NCBI GenBank assembly: GCA_900465675.1
Contig: UBJR01000013.1
Location: 166,065 to 230,064, forward strand
Reading direction: 5' to 3'
Source: Hyphomicrobiales bacterium
Lineage (GTDB): Bacteria; Pseudomonadota; Alphaproteobacteria; Rhizobiales; Rhizobiaceae
Length of the DNA stretch: 64,000 bases
A program made the translations under genes and the position numbers. Below the pieces are notes generated by a model that saw only the letters and a program-made list of their open reading frames with translations, searched no databases and was not told the DNA's origin. Of this stretch, positions 24,427 to 33,503 are shown piece by piece. Position 1 is the first letter of the stretch, and every line of letters begins with the position of its first letter.

Positions 24427-25860
24427 ATGAACAAGACCTCTTCCCATTCACCCATCCACGTCGTCGGCGGCGGCCTTGCAGGCTCCGAAGCAGCCTGGCA
24501 GATCGCCCAGGCCGGCGTACCCGTCATCCTCCACGAGATGCGTGGCGTCCGCGGCACCGACGCCCACAAGACGGACGGCCTTGCCGAGCTCGTCTGTTCC
24601 AATTCCTTCCGCTCCGACGACGCCACCAGCAATGCCGTTGGCGTCATCCATGCGGAAATGCGTCTGGCCGGTTCGCTGATCATGGCCTGCGCCGACAAGC
24701 ATCAGGTACCGGCAGGCGGCGCGCTGGCCGTCGACCGCGACGGCTTTTCGGATGCGGTGACCAAGGCGATCCACGAGCATCCGCTTGTCACCGTGGTGCG
24801 CGAGGAAGTCACCGGCCTGCCGCCGAAGGAATGGGATCTGGCGATCGTCGCCACCGGCCCGCTGACGGCGCCGTCGCTCGCGGAGGCCATCCAGGCTGAA
24901 ACCGGCGCCGACGCGCTGGCCTTCTTCGATGCCATCGCGCCGATCGTCTACCGCGAAAGCATCGACATGGATATCTGCTGGTATCAGTCGCGCTACGACA
25001 AGGTCGGCCCCGGTGGTACAGGCAAGGACTATATCAACTGCCCGATGGACGAGGGGCAGTACAACGCCTTCATCGACGCACTGATCGCGGGCGACACCGT
25101 CGGCTTCAAGGAATGGGAAGGCACGCCCTATTTCGACGGCTGCCTGCCGATCGAGGTGATGGCCGAGCGTGGCCGCGAAACGCCGCGCCATGGGCCGATG
25201 AAGCCGATGGGGCTTACCAACGCCCACAATCCGACTGTCAAGGCCTATGCCGTGGTTCAGCTGCGCCAGGACAATGCGCTCGGCACGCTCTACAATATGG
25301 TCGGTTTCCAGACGAAGCTGAAATACGGCGCCCAAGCGGATATCTTCCGGATGATCCCGGGCCTGGAAAATGCCGAATTTGCCCGCCTCGGCGGCTTGCA
25401 CCGCAACACCTATATCAATTCGCCCACGCTTCTGGACGGCTCTCTGACGCTGAAGTCGCGGCCGGGCCTGCGCTTCGCCGGGCAGATCACCGGCTGCGAA
25501 GGCTATGTCGAAAGTGCCAGCGTCGGCCTTCTGGCCGGACGTTTCGCCGCTACGGAGCGGAAGGGCGAAGAGGTTTCGCTGCCGCCGTCCACGACGGCCC
25601 TTGGCTCGCTACTCGGCCACATTACCGGCGGTCATCTCGTCACCGACGAAGAGCCGGGCAAGCGGTCATTCCAGCCGATGAACATCAATTTCGGGCTGTT
25701 TCCGGAATTGCAGCCGGGCTCGATCGTCAAGCCTGAGGGCGTCAAGCGCTTCCGCGGCAAGGACAAGACGATCATGAAACGGCAGCTGATCGCCAAGCGG
25801 GCGCTAGCCGATTGCGCAGAATGGCTCGGCCAGAGCGTGCCGCTGGCCGAAAGCGCCTGA
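24427..25860 (+). CDS. trmFO: Folate/FAD-dependent tRNA (uracil-5-)-methyltransferase
   Basis: Makes 5-methyluridine at position 54 of tRNA using methylenetetrahydrofolate and FADH2. A 477-aa protein with N-terminal FAD-binding HVVGGGLAGSEAAWQIAQAG and the family-specific TDGLAELVCSNSFRSDD, ICWYQSRYDKVG, YINCPMDEGQY and GQITGCEGYVESASVGLLAG blocks. It ends 4 bp before the stop of the convergent gene. It is the usual U54 methylation enzyme of rhizobia, which lack TrmA. Confidence 0.96.
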   Translation: MNKTSSHSPIHVVGGGLAGSEAAWQIAQAGVPVILHEMRGVRGTDAHKTDGLAELVCSNSFRSDDATSNAVGVIHAEMRLAGSLIMACADKHQVPAGGALAVDRDGFSDAVTKAIHEHPLVTVVREEVTGLPPKEWDLAIVATGPLTAPSLAEAIQAETGADALAFFDAIAPIVYRESIDMDICWYQSRYDKVGPGGTGKDYINCPMDEGQYNAFIDALIAGDTVGFKEWEGTPYFDGCLPIEVMAERGRETPRHGPMKPMGLTNAHNPTVKAYAVVQLRQDNALGTLYNMVGFQTKLKYGAQADIFRMIPGLENAEFARLGGLHRNTYINSPTLLDGSLTLKSRPGLRFAGQITGCEGYVESASVGLLAGRFAATERKGEEVSLPPSTTALGSLLGHITGGHLVTDEEPGKRSFQPMNINFGLFPELQPGSIVKPEGVKRFRGKDKTIMKRQLIAKRALADCAEWLGQSVPLAESA

Positions 25861-25864
25861 CGGC

Positions 25865-26347
25865 TTACTGATTGCTGGCTGCCGGCGCATCTGCCGGCGG
25901 CAGCACCAGATCGGCATCGGCGACATAATTGCCGAGCAGCCACAGCGAGACCTCGGACGCCTCCTTGGCGGAAACGAATTCGAAGGTGCTGTTCTGATGC
26001 GGGTGATCGAGGAACTCGATCACCAATCCTTTGCCTGTCTCCGAGCTTGCAACCCGCACCCTGCCCGGCTGCAGCACATGGCAGGAGAAGTGCCGGTGCA
26101 TGCTGCGCATGAAGCCGGCCTTGTTGTCGTGCAATCTGACGAACACCACCTGGCCATCGGCCGTCGCCTGCAGCTGGCGGATCGCGTCGTGCGGGAAGGC
26201 GCGGTTGAACTCGAGGATCGCGAGACCCATGTCGCGCAGCCCCTCTTCTTCCTTGTTCTGCGACGCCATGCGTGTCGCGACGAAAGCCAGGAGAAACAGG
26301 CCAGCGAAAATGATCGACCAGATGATAATGCTCAACGCGGTCTCCAA
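25865..26347 (-). CDS. Membrane-anchored hypothetical protein
   Basis: A 160-aa protein with one N-terminal transmembrane segment (about 5-27, IIIWSIIFAGLFLLAFVATR) and a soluble domain of about 120 residues containing GLAILEFNRAFPHDAIRQL and GFMRSMHRHFSCHVL. No domain is recognised. It is convergent with trmFO (4-bp gap) and lies downstream of the NDUFAF6-like gene on the same strand, so it may be the last gene of that transcript. Confidence 0.75.
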   Translation of the reverse strand: METALSIIIWSIIFAGLFLLAFVATRMASQNKEEEGLRDMGLAILEFNRAFPHDAIRQLQATADGQVVFVRLHDNKAGFMRSMHRHFSCHVLQPGRVRVASSETGKGLVIEFLDHPHQNSTFEFVSAKEASEVSLWLLGNYVADADLVLPPADAPAASNQ

Positions 26348-26405
26348 TCCGGAATTGCGGTTGCCGCCTTATAATGCCCGAGGCTTGCGCGAGTTTGAAC
26401 TCGCC

Positions 26406-27257
26406 TCAGATTTTCTTGCGCATCAAGGAAAAGGTCATTCCCAGCTGACGGCGCCATTGCGGCTGCTGCAACGGCCGGTCGAACAACCCTGCCCCTGCCC
26501 GTTGCGCCCTTGCCAGCACCGGCCCGGCAAGCGTTGCCGGCAGGAAAGCTGGAAAGACGGAGGGCGGGATTGCCGCCTTTTGCGCCTTGGCAAGATGATC
26601 GCGGCCGAGCCCGGCAAAGGCTTCGATCGCTGCGGAAATCCGAGTCTTATCGGCGCCTGCGATGAAACTGTCGCGGTCAAGGCCGGTCGCGCTCAGGATC
26701 TCCAGCGGAATATAGACCTGGCCGCGGTGGCGGTGCAGCGGCATCAGCAGCAGCATACCTGAAATCGCCTGCGCGACACCCGCATGTCCGGCGGCATCGG
26801 CGGATTTCGCCGCGTCCTCCGGCGACAATACCAGGCTCGCGAGCTGGATCAGCGCCGAGGCGGTTTCCCCTGCATAGCCTTCCAGAGACGTGCGGCTCTC
26901 CATCGGATCGTCATAGAGGTCGAAGATGCGGGCTTCGATCATGTCGACCAGCGTCTGCCGCGGCAGGCGGTGGGTTTCGATCGCGCTCAGAAGCTCGGCG
27001 GCGACGGGATTGGCTTCCGTCGAGCCATGGGCGCTGCCCTCGAGCAGGTCGCGCCAATATTGCATACGCACTTCCCCCGGCAGGGGCTCATGCACGAGAT
27101 CGCGGATCTTGGCGAGCTCGGCATTGAAGGCATAGAGAGCGACAAGCGCTGCACGCTTGTCCGGCGGCGACAGCAGGCTTGCGAGATAACGGTCCCGGTC
27201 GCTGTCGCGCAGCATCGCCAGGCAGATCTCCTGGTTGGTCATTGTCTGCTCGGCCAT
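26406..27257 (-). CDS. Squalene/phytoene-synthase-like protein, NDUFAF6 type
   Basis: A 283-aa all-helical protein of the trans-isoprenyl diphosphate synthase fold (ALVALYAFNAELAKIRDLVH near 35-54; GMLLLMPLHRHRGQVYIP near 165-182). The Asp-rich metal motifs of true squalene synthases are absent at both expected places, so catalysis on farnesyl diphosphate is unlikely. This matches NDUFAF6, a mitochondrial complex I assembly factor. It lies 2 bp after the Mth938-like gene (NDUFAF3 family), which supports a role in complex I assembly. Confidence 0.85.
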   Translation of the reverse strand: MAEQTMTNQEICLAMLRDSDRDRYLASLLSPPDKRAALVALYAFNAELAKIRDLVHEPLPGEVRMQYWRDLLEGSAHGSTEANPVAAELLSAIETHRLPRQTLVDMIEARIFDLYDDPMESRTSLEGYAGETASALIQLASLVLSPEDAAKSADAAGHAGVAQAISGMLLLMPLHRHRGQVYIPLEILSATGLDRDSFIAGADKTRISAAIEAFAGLGRDHLAKAQKAAIPPSVFPAFLPATLAGPVLARAQRAGAGLFDRPLQQPQWRRQLGMTFSLMRKKI

Positions 27258-27259
27258 GG

Positions 27260-27646
27260 TCAGACCGCGATCAACGCTGCGGCGACGGCCCGCGATTCGG
27301 CCAGCATGATATTGTAGGTGCGCACGGCTGCGCCCGTGCTCATCGGATCGGACGAGATGCCACGGGCCTTCAGCGCCTGCTTCAGCTCGGGCGGAAGGCG
27401 TTTCAGTTCCGGGCCGGTGCCGACCAGCAGCACTTCGATATCGCCGGCTTCGTCGAGCACGCGGATGAAATTTTCCGGCGAGAGCGGCTTCGTCACGTCC
27501 ATCTCCCAGCCATAGATGCCCGACGGCAGACAGAGGATAGAGCCGCGATGCGACATGTCGGCGAAGCGGAAGCCGCCGTTTCCATAGCTGTCGATGGGCG
27601 CCCGGCCGGGAAAATGTGCCGCGCGGATTTCGATGCCTCTTGCCAT
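27260..27646 (-). CDS. Mth938/NDUFAF3-like protein
   Basis: A 128-aa single-domain protein of the Mth938 (DUF498) fold: IDSYGNGGFRFADMSHRGSI near the N-terminus, VLLVGTGPELKRLPPEL in the middle and GISSDPMSTGAAVRTYNIML at the C-terminus. The human homologue NDUFAF3 helps assemble complex I. It lies between secDF (3-bp gap) and the NDUFAF6-like gene (2-bp gap), an association with sec genes that is known from other alphaproteobacteria. Probably one operon. Confidence 0.9.
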   Translation of the reverse strand: MARGIEIRAAHFPGRAPIDSYGNGGFRFADMSHRGSILCLPSGIYGWEMDVTKPLSPENFIRVLDEAGDIEVLLVGTGPELKRLPPELKQALKARGISSDPMSTGAAVRTYNIMLAESRAVAAALIAV

Positions 27647-27649
27647 GAC

Positions 27650-30193
27650 TTAGACTGTAGCCTTTCCGGGTGCGCCGCCCGCGGTCTCGTTTTCGTCCTC
27701 GTCGTCATAGGATTTCGGGCGAAGCCTGAAAAGGATCAGGACCGGCGCAGCAATATAGATGGAGGAAAACGTGCCAACGGCAACACCGAAGAGCATGATG
27801 AGCGCGAAGGGACGGATCACTTCGCCGCCAAACAATGTCAGCGCCAGAAGCGCGAGCAGCGTCGTGGCCGCCGTCAGGATGGTGCGCGACAGCGTCTGGT
27901 TGATAGAGGCGTCGATGAGGATCGGCAGCGGCATGCGCGTGTAGCGCTTCAGGTTCTCGCGCATGCGGTCGTAGACCACCACGGTGTCGTTCAGCGAGTA
28001 GCCGACGATGACAAGCAGCGCGGCAATGCTCGTCAGATTGAACTCGATGCCGGTGACGACGAAGAAGCCGAGCGTCAGGATGACGTCGTGCAGCGTGGCG
28101 ATGATGGCGCCGATCGCGAACTGCCACTCGAAGCGGATCCAGATATAGATCAGGATCGCAGCCAGCGAGGCAAGAACACCGAGCGTCGCTGTGCGCGCCA
28201 ATTCACCGGAGACGGCCGGGCCGACGACATCGACGCGGCGGAAATCATATTCGTCCTGCAATTCACTACGGACAAGCGAGATCGCCGATTGTTCGGCGTT
28301 GTCACCGCCGCCCTGGGACTGGAGGCGGATCGCGGCGCTGTTCGGATCACGCAGGCGCTTGACCTCGACGTCGCCGAGATTGAGCTCGCTGAGCCGCGAG
28401 CGGATATCTTCGAGATCGGCAGGTCCCTGTTTCGAGCGTGCCTCGATCAGCGAGCCACCGGTGAAATCGACACCGAGATGCAGGCCGGATGCGGCAACGC
28501 CCAGCATGCAGACCAGCGACAGCGCGGCAAGCGCCGTGAAGCTGTAGCGGCGGATGCCCATGAAGCGGATAGAGGTGCCGTCGAACACGTCGGTGTGCAC
28601 GCTTTTCGGCAGATGCTTCAAGCGGCGGCGGCGCACCCAGGCCTCGACCAGCGGGCGCGTGAACAGGAATGCGGTGAATGCCGTCGTGACGATGCCGGCC
28701 GCCAGCGTTACGGCAAAGCCGCGGATCGCATCGCTGCCGAGATAGAAGAGGATCGCCGACGCGATCAGCGTCGTGATATTGGCGTCGACGACGGTCATGA
28801 AGGCGCGCGAATATCCGGCCGAGATCGCCTGATCGAGATGCAGTCCAGCTTTCAACTCTTCGCGGATGCGCTCGTAGATCAGCACGCTGGCATCGACGGC
28901 AATGCCGATCATCAGCACGATGCCTGCAACGCCCGGCAGCGTCAGCGGCGCGCCGAGTACGCTGAGAACGGCGATGATCATCAGGACGTTGACGAGCAGC
29001 GCGAGGCTGGCGATGACACCGAGCATGCCGTAGAGGCCGATCATCAGCCCGGCAACCAGGACGGCGCCGATGATGCCTGCCAGCAGACCGGCGCGGATCG
29101 CGCCGCCGCTGAGCCCCGGATCGATCGTGCGTTCCTCGACGATGGTCAGGCCGGCCGGGAGAGGACCGGAGCGGAGCATCGCTGCCAGATCCTCGGTCTC
29201 ATCGGGTGCATAGGCGAGTGGAATACGGCTGCTGTCGCCGACCAGAAGCTTGCCGAGTTCAGGAGTTGTCAGCACCTGGTCGTCGAGGAGCACGGCAAGC
29301 GTGCGTCCGGCATTCTTCTGGACGAGATCGGCAAAGCGCCTGGACCCGTCGAGATTGAAGTTGAAACTCAGGAACGAGTCGTCGGGCGAATTGCCCGACT
29401 CGACGGCAAAGTCGCCGAGATCCGACTGGTGCATGACCTCGGCGCGTTCGACGAGATAGGCGATCGGCGGATCGTCCTGCGAGTAGGCGATCTCGGAACC
29501 GGCGGGAACAGTGCCCGCCATGGCATCCTGCGGCGTCACGCTCGCATCGACCAGACGGAAGGTTATCTTGCCCGGCTGACTAAGCAGATCCTTGAAACGC
29601 TGCGGATCGCCGAGACCGGGGATCTGCACCGTCAGCCGGTCGCGGCCCTCGGTGGTGATCACAGGATCGGCTCCACCGGCTTCGACGGCGCGGTGCGCGA
29701 CGATGGCGATCGAGCGTTGCAGGGCCGATGCCAGGTCGCGATCGATCGACTTGCCCGAGATTGCAAGGTTCAGCTGCCCGTCGGCGCTCTTCGTGATCGT
29801 GAAATCGGGATCTGCCGATCCGCCCGAGGCGACTGCCAGCGGCGAAAGCAATGATGCGGCCTGGTCGGTCTGCGCGGGATCGGTAATGCGGACCTGGATG
29901 GTCTGATCGTTGCCTGCCAGACCGGTATAGCGGATATTCGCGTCGCGGAGCCGCGAACGAACACTGGCGACCGTGTTTTCGAGCCGGTTCTTGACGATAT
30001 CGGCCCGCTCGATCTTCACCACCAGATGCGCGCCGCCCTCGATATCGAGGCCCGGCGTCAGCGCCTTATGCGGCAGCCATTGCGGCAGTGAAGAAAGCGT
30101 GTTGGCGGAGAAGAGATTTGGCGCGGCGGCCAATGCCGCCGCGGCGACGACAAGCCAGATCAGAAATGTTTTCCAACGGGAAAAGTGGTGCAT
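27650..30193 (-). CDS. secDF: Fused protein translocase subunit SecDF
   Basis: An 847-aa fusion of SecD and SecF, the proton-driven motor that completes Sec-dependent export. The SecD half has an N-terminal membrane helix (about 9-27), the periplasmic P1 domain (LTPGLDIEGGAHLVVKI; LTVQIPGLGDPQRFKDLL) and six-helix membrane block (GIAVDASVLIYERIREELKAG). The SecF half begins near residue 540 (GIRRYSFTALAALSLVCMLG; LHLGVDFTGGSLIEAR) with GYSLNDTVVVYDRMRENL near 745. It lies downstream of yajC with a 36-bp gap. Confidence 0.97.
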   Translation of the reverse strand: MHHFSRWKTFLIWLVVAAAALAAAPNLFSANTLSSLPQWLPHKALTPGLDIEGGAHLVVKIERADIVKNRLENTVASVRSRLRDANIRYTGLAGNDQTIQVRITDPAQTDQAASLLSPLAVASGGSADPDFTITKSADGQLNLAISGKSIDRDLASALQRSIAIVAHRAVEAGGADPVITTEGRDRLTVQIPGLGDPQRFKDLLSQPGKITFRLVDASVTPQDAMAGTVPAGSEIAYSQDDPPIAYLVERAEVMHQSDLGDFAVESGNSPDDSFLSFNFNLDGSRRFADLVQKNAGRTLAVLLDDQVLTTPELGKLLVGDSSRIPLAYAPDETEDLAAMLRSGPLPAGLTIVEERTIDPGLSGGAIRAGLLAGIIGAVLVAGLMIGLYGMLGVIASLALLVNVLMIIAVLSVLGAPLTLPGVAGIVLMIGIAVDASVLIYERIREELKAGLHLDQAISAGYSRAFMTVVDANITTLIASAILFYLGSDAIRGFAVTLAAGIVTTAFTAFLFTRPLVEAWVRRRRLKHLPKSVHTDVFDGTSIRFMGIRRYSFTALAALSLVCMLGVAASGLHLGVDFTGGSLIEARSKQGPADLEDIRSRLSELNLGDVEVKRLRDPNSAAIRLQSQGGGDNAEQSAISLVRSELQDEYDFRRVDVVGPAVSGELARTATLGVLASLAAILIYIWIRFEWQFAIGAIIATLHDVILTLGFFVVTGIEFNLTSIAALLVIVGYSLNDTVVVYDRMRENLKRYTRMPLPILIDASINQTLSRTILTAATTLLALLALTLFGGEVIRPFALIMLFGVAVGTFSSIYIAAPVLILFRLRPKSYDDEDENETAGGAPGKATV

Positions 30194-30229
30194 GCTGCCT
30201 TTCCGATCCGGCTCGTCTGAAGCCGGTCT

Positions 30230-30577
30230 TTATGCGGCGTCTGCCTTGACGGGCTCGCCCTTGACGCGGACGTCTGCAATGCCGCTGCGGACGACGCGAA
30301 CGCGAACGCCATCAGCAATTTCCACTTCCACTTCCTTGTCGTCAACGACCTTCGTGACCTTGCCGACGAGACCGCCGGCAGTAACGACCTGGTCGCCGCG
30401 GCGAATGGCGGAAAGCGTCTCAGCGCGCTTCTTGGCCTGGGCGCGCTGCGGACGGATCAGCAGGAAATACCAGACGACCATCAGCGGCACGAACAGGATG
30501 ATCATTTCGAAGCCGGAGCCGAATGGCGACGCGGCAGTATCCGTTGCGGCCTGGGCAAATGCCGGGGTGATGAACAT
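30230..30577 (-). CDS. yajC: Preprotein translocase accessory subunit YajC
   Basis: A 115-aa single-pass inner-membrane protein associated with SecDF. The start MFITPAFAQAATD at 30577 has a GAGGAG ribosome site; the longer open frame upstream lacks YajC similarity. The transmembrane segment is about 24-44, followed by the family motif RPQRAQAKKRAE and the KOW-like GDQVVTAGGLVGKVTKVVDD. First gene of the yajC-secDF-Mth938-NDUFAF6 run. Confidence 0.96.
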   Translation of the reverse strand: MFITPAFAQAATDTAASPFGSGFEMIILFVPLMVVWYFLLIRPQRAQAKKRAETLSAIRRGDQVVTAGGLVGKVTKVVDDKEVEVEIADGVRVRVVRSGIADVRVKGEPVKADAA

Positions 30578-30785
30578 TGATAAACTCCTCAGCTGCGGGC
30601 GGCGAAATTCCGCCTCTCTTTTCAGTGGCCGGACTATAGTTGCGGTAAGAACGAATGCAACAAAAACAGCCGTGAGGCGTACCGAATCCGCCGCCTGATA
30701 ACCTTTCGGCTGTGGAAAGGCCATGTTACGCCGCCATGAAAGACAAGAGGCGGTTCGCCGCAGTCTATTTTCAGGAGGACATAGC

Positions 30786-31658
30786 ATGGCTGAAGAGATC
30801 AACAGCGTCATCCTGCAGGAACTGAAGCGGCTGACGGCAGCCGTCGAGCGGCTTGCCGGGCCCGCCCCTGCCGTGAACGACTGGAATGCCGCGGACTGTT
30901 TCGTCTGGTCGCCCGCACGGCAGCATCTGCAACCCGTCGCGCGGCCGAACCGCGTGGCGCTGACGCTCATCCGCGGCGTCGATCACGTGCGCGATATCCT
31001 GCATGAAAACACCGTGCGTTTCGCCGACGGCTTTCCGGCCAACAACGTGCTCCTGTGGGGCGCACGCGGCATGGGCAAGTCGTCGCTGGTCAAAGCGGTG
31101 CATGAGGATGTCAGGCGCGAAAGCGGCGTTTCGCTGAAGCTGGTCGAGGTTCATCGCGAAGACATCGCCAGCCTGCCTGCCCTTCTCGACCTGATGAAGG
31201 ATGTGCCGCACCGGATCATCGTTTTCTGCGACGACCTCTCCTTCGATCATGACGACACGGCCTACAAGTCGCTGAAGGCGGCATTGGATGGCGGCGTCGA
31301 AGGGCGGCCTGACAATGTGCTGTTCTATGCCACGTCCAACCGCCGCCACCTGCTGCCGCGCCACATGATGGAAAACGAGCAGTCGACGGCGATCAATCCG
31401 TCGGAAGCGGTGGAAGAGAAGGTATCGCTGTCGGATCGCTTCGGCTTGTGGCTCGGCTTCCACAAGTGCAGCCAAGAAGACTATCTGACGATGATCGACG
31501 GCTATGCCGATCATTTCAAGCTGACGCTCGATCGCGACAAGATGCGCGCCGAGGCCCTGGAATGGGCAACGACGCGCGGCGCGCGCTCCGGCCGTGTCGC
31601 CTGGCAGTATATCCAGGATCTTGCCGGCCGCATGCGCATCAATCTTTCCCGCGACTGA
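30786..31658 (+). CDS. DUF815 AAA+ ATPase
   Basis: A 290-aa cytoplasmic P-loop ATPase of the DUF815 family. Walker A is LLWGARGMGKSSLVKA (about 90), a Walker B-like IIVFCDDLSFD lies near 148, and the family-typical YATSNRRHLLPRHM near 180 is followed by SLSDRFGLWLGFHKCSQEDY near 215. The ATG at 30786 follows AGGAGG; the open frame extends upstream to 30723 without a ribosome site. Divergent from yajC and convergent with the LysM/M23 gene. The family role is unknown. Confidence 0.9.
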   Translation: MAEEINSVILQELKRLTAAVERLAGPAPAVNDWNAADCFVWSPARQHLQPVARPNRVALTLIRGVDHVRDILHENTVRFADGFPANNVLLWGARGMGKSSLVKAVHEDVRRESGVSLKLVEVHREDIASLPALLDLMKDVPHRIIVFCDDLSFDHDDTAYKSLKAALDGGVEGRPDNVLFYATSNRRHLLPRHMMENEQSTAINPSEAVEEKVSLSDRFGLWLGFHKCSQEDYLTMIDGYADHFKLTLDRDKMRAEALEWATTRGARSGRVAWQYIQDLAGRMRINLSRD

Positions 31659-31683
31659 TTCCGCTGGCCCTCGCCCAAAACGC

Positions 31684-31712
31684 AAAAAGCCCGGCGCATG
31701 GCCGGGCTTTCG
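31684..31712. terminator. Bidirectional terminator between DUF815 and LysM/M23 genes
   Basis: AAAGCCCGGC (31686-31695), loop GCATG, GCCGGGCTTT (31701-31710), with an A-run before and a T-run after, so it works on both strands. Confidence 0.9.
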
Positions 31713-31732
31713 CATTTCCCCGTACGCGCTAA

Positions 31733-33337
31733 CTATTCGAGGAAGGTGATCGGGTTGACCGGCGAAGCATCCTTGCGGACTTCGAAGTGGACCTGCGGCT
31801 GCTTGACGTTGCCGCTCATGCCGGAGACTGCAACGGTCTGGCCGCGCTGGATCTTCTGGCCGCGGGTAACGCTCAGCGTATCGGCATTGCCGTAAACGGT
31901 GACCGTGCCGTCGTCGTGACGGACGAGAACGGTGTTGCCGAGTTCCTTCAGGCCGTTGCCTGCATAGATGACGACGCCGTTTTCAGCAGCCTTGATCGGT
32001 GTGCCCTGCGGAACCGAGATATCGATACCGTCGTTGCGGCTGCCGTTGACGTTGGCGCCGTAGGCAGCGATGACCGCACCGCGGACCGGCCAGCGATACT
32101 TGCCGATGCCGGTTGCCTCAGGCGCTGCGGAAGCAACATCGGACTTCTTCTCGACTTCATCGACGGTCTGCGTTGCCGCGGGCGCCTTGTAGCCCGCAGG
32201 CTGGTTCGACGCGGTCTCGGTTGCGGCAGGCGCGGCAGCCTTCGGCTCTGCGGCCTTGGCCGGGATCGAAGCCGTCTTCATCTGGTCGGTTCCGGCAGAG
32301 CCGCCCGGAATAGTCAGCGTCTGGCCGATGCGGATCGAGCTTGCCTGCAGATTGTTGGCCTGCTTGATAGAGTCGACGCTGGCGCCGGTGGCCTTGGCGA
32401 TCTTGGCGAGCGAGTCACCCTGCTTGACGGTATAGCTTCCGGCGCCGCCGGGAGCCTTGCCGCCGGCCGCTGCAACCTTGCCCATGGCACCGTCAGCGCT
32501 GACCTGCGACTTGTCTCGTGCCGTATTGGCGCCCGGCAGAACAGCGACGTTCTGTTCCGGCGCCTTGTAGGGCTCTGGAGCCTTGCCCGGCTTGGAGAGG
32601 TCGGCCGTCTGCGAGGCGGCCTTGGCCGCGTTGCTGCCGCCGTTGAAGGTCGGGATCAGGATCGACTGGCCAGGCTTGACGGCCGAAGCGGACTTCATGC
32701 CATTCGCACGGAGGATTTCGTTTTCAGGAACACCGTAGCGGCGTGCCAGCACAGCGAGGCTTTCGCCCGGACGAACCGTGACGGACGGAGCGTTAGCTGC
32801 AGACCAGCCGGTTGCCTTTGGCGTCGAACCCGTCGTCAGCGTGTCGGGCGCAGCAAGCTTCGGAGCAGCCTGCAGCTTGCGCGGCGCGGAAGCCTGCGAT
32901 GCCGGGAACGGCTGAGCCAGTGCTTCCTGGCGTTCGCGGGATGCGACGGGAGCAGCTGCGCCCGGTGCCGAGAGCTCGGAACGCTGAACCGTGACCGGCG
33001 CCGATGCGATGCGGGCATTGGAGCGGATCGCGCCAGTCGAAGCCGGGTAAGGCTGATTGTACGACTGATTGCCGTAGGACTGATTGTTGCTGCCGTAGGC
33101 CGGCTGCATGGCGCCACCGCCCTGCATGTCGCCCTGCGGTACGGGATCGCCCTGCAGTCCGCTCATGCTGCGGCGCGGGACCGAACCCGTTGCCATCTGA
33201 TCCTGACCGGAGCCAAAAAGACCACCGCTGAAGCGCGAAACATCTGAACTGCAGCCTGTCGCTGCACTCGCCAACAAGGCGACGGCCAGAAGATTGAAGG
33301 CCGATTTTCCGAACTTTGGCGATACACAAAAACTCAT
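31733..33337 (-). CDS. LysM/M23 (NlpD/DipM-like) lipoprotein
   Basis: A 534-aa envelope protein. A lipoprotein-like signal (LLASAATGC, Cys at about 29) is followed by a Gln/Ser/Pro-rich linker, LysM 1 (VTVRPGESLAVLARRYG near 182), LysM 2 (YTVKQGDSLAKIAKATG near 300) and a C-terminal M23 domain (KYRWPVRGAVIAAYG near 415 to VHFEVRKDASPVNPITFLE). The zinc-ligand pattern looks degenerate: HxxxD at the first site is replaced (NDGIDISVPQG), so it may activate amidases rather than cleave peptidoglycan itself. I use ATG 33337; GTG 33349 is possible. Ends the leftward run downstream of pcm. Confidence 0.88.
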   Translation of the reverse strand: MSFCVSPKFGKSAFNLLAVALLASAATGCSSDVSRFSGGLFGSGQDQMATGSVPRRSMSGLQGDPVPQGDMQGGGAMQPAYGSNNQSYGNQSYNQPYPASTGAIRSNARIASAPVTVQRSELSAPGAAAPVASRERQEALAQPFPASQASAPRKLQAAPKLAAPDTLTTGSTPKATGWSAANAPSVTVRPGESLAVLARRYGVPENEILRANGMKSASAVKPGQSILIPTFNGGSNAAKAASQTADLSKPGKAPEPYKAPEQNVAVLPGANTARDKSQVSADGAMGKVAAAGGKAPGGAGSYTVKQGDSLAKIAKATGASVDSIKQANNLQASSIRIGQTLTIPGGSAGTDQMKTASIPAKAAEPKAAAPAATETASNQPAGYKAPAATQTVDEVEKKSDVASAAPEATGIGKYRWPVRGAVIAAYGANVNGSRNDGIDISVPQGTPIKAAENGVVIYAGNGLKELGNTVLVRHDDGTVTVYGNADTLSVTRGQKIQRGQTVAVSGMSGNVKQPQVHFEVRKDASPVNPITFLE

Positions 33338-33503
33338 GATACGACCCACTCACAACGCAACCATTTGTGGGAGTATTAAAGCGCGTTAGTATTACCACGC
33401 GGTTAAAGCGCTGGAATTGGAGCAGTTTTTTAGAGGAATTGATAACCATAGTCTTGCGGGTGAAAAATCGCACCCCGCGAAAGCGGCGCGAAATGCGCGC
33501 AGA

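Noticed and set aside
27179..29854. 891-codon open frame on the plus strand
   Set aside because: It is antisense to secDF and the NDUFAF3/6-like genes; Arg/Asp/Gln-rich composition with no domain is the usual mirror of GC-rich coding sequence.
33361..33503. Possible regulatory RNA between pcm and the LysM/M23 gene
   Set aside because: AT-rich but without a stable hairpin or terminator; most likely a promoter region.
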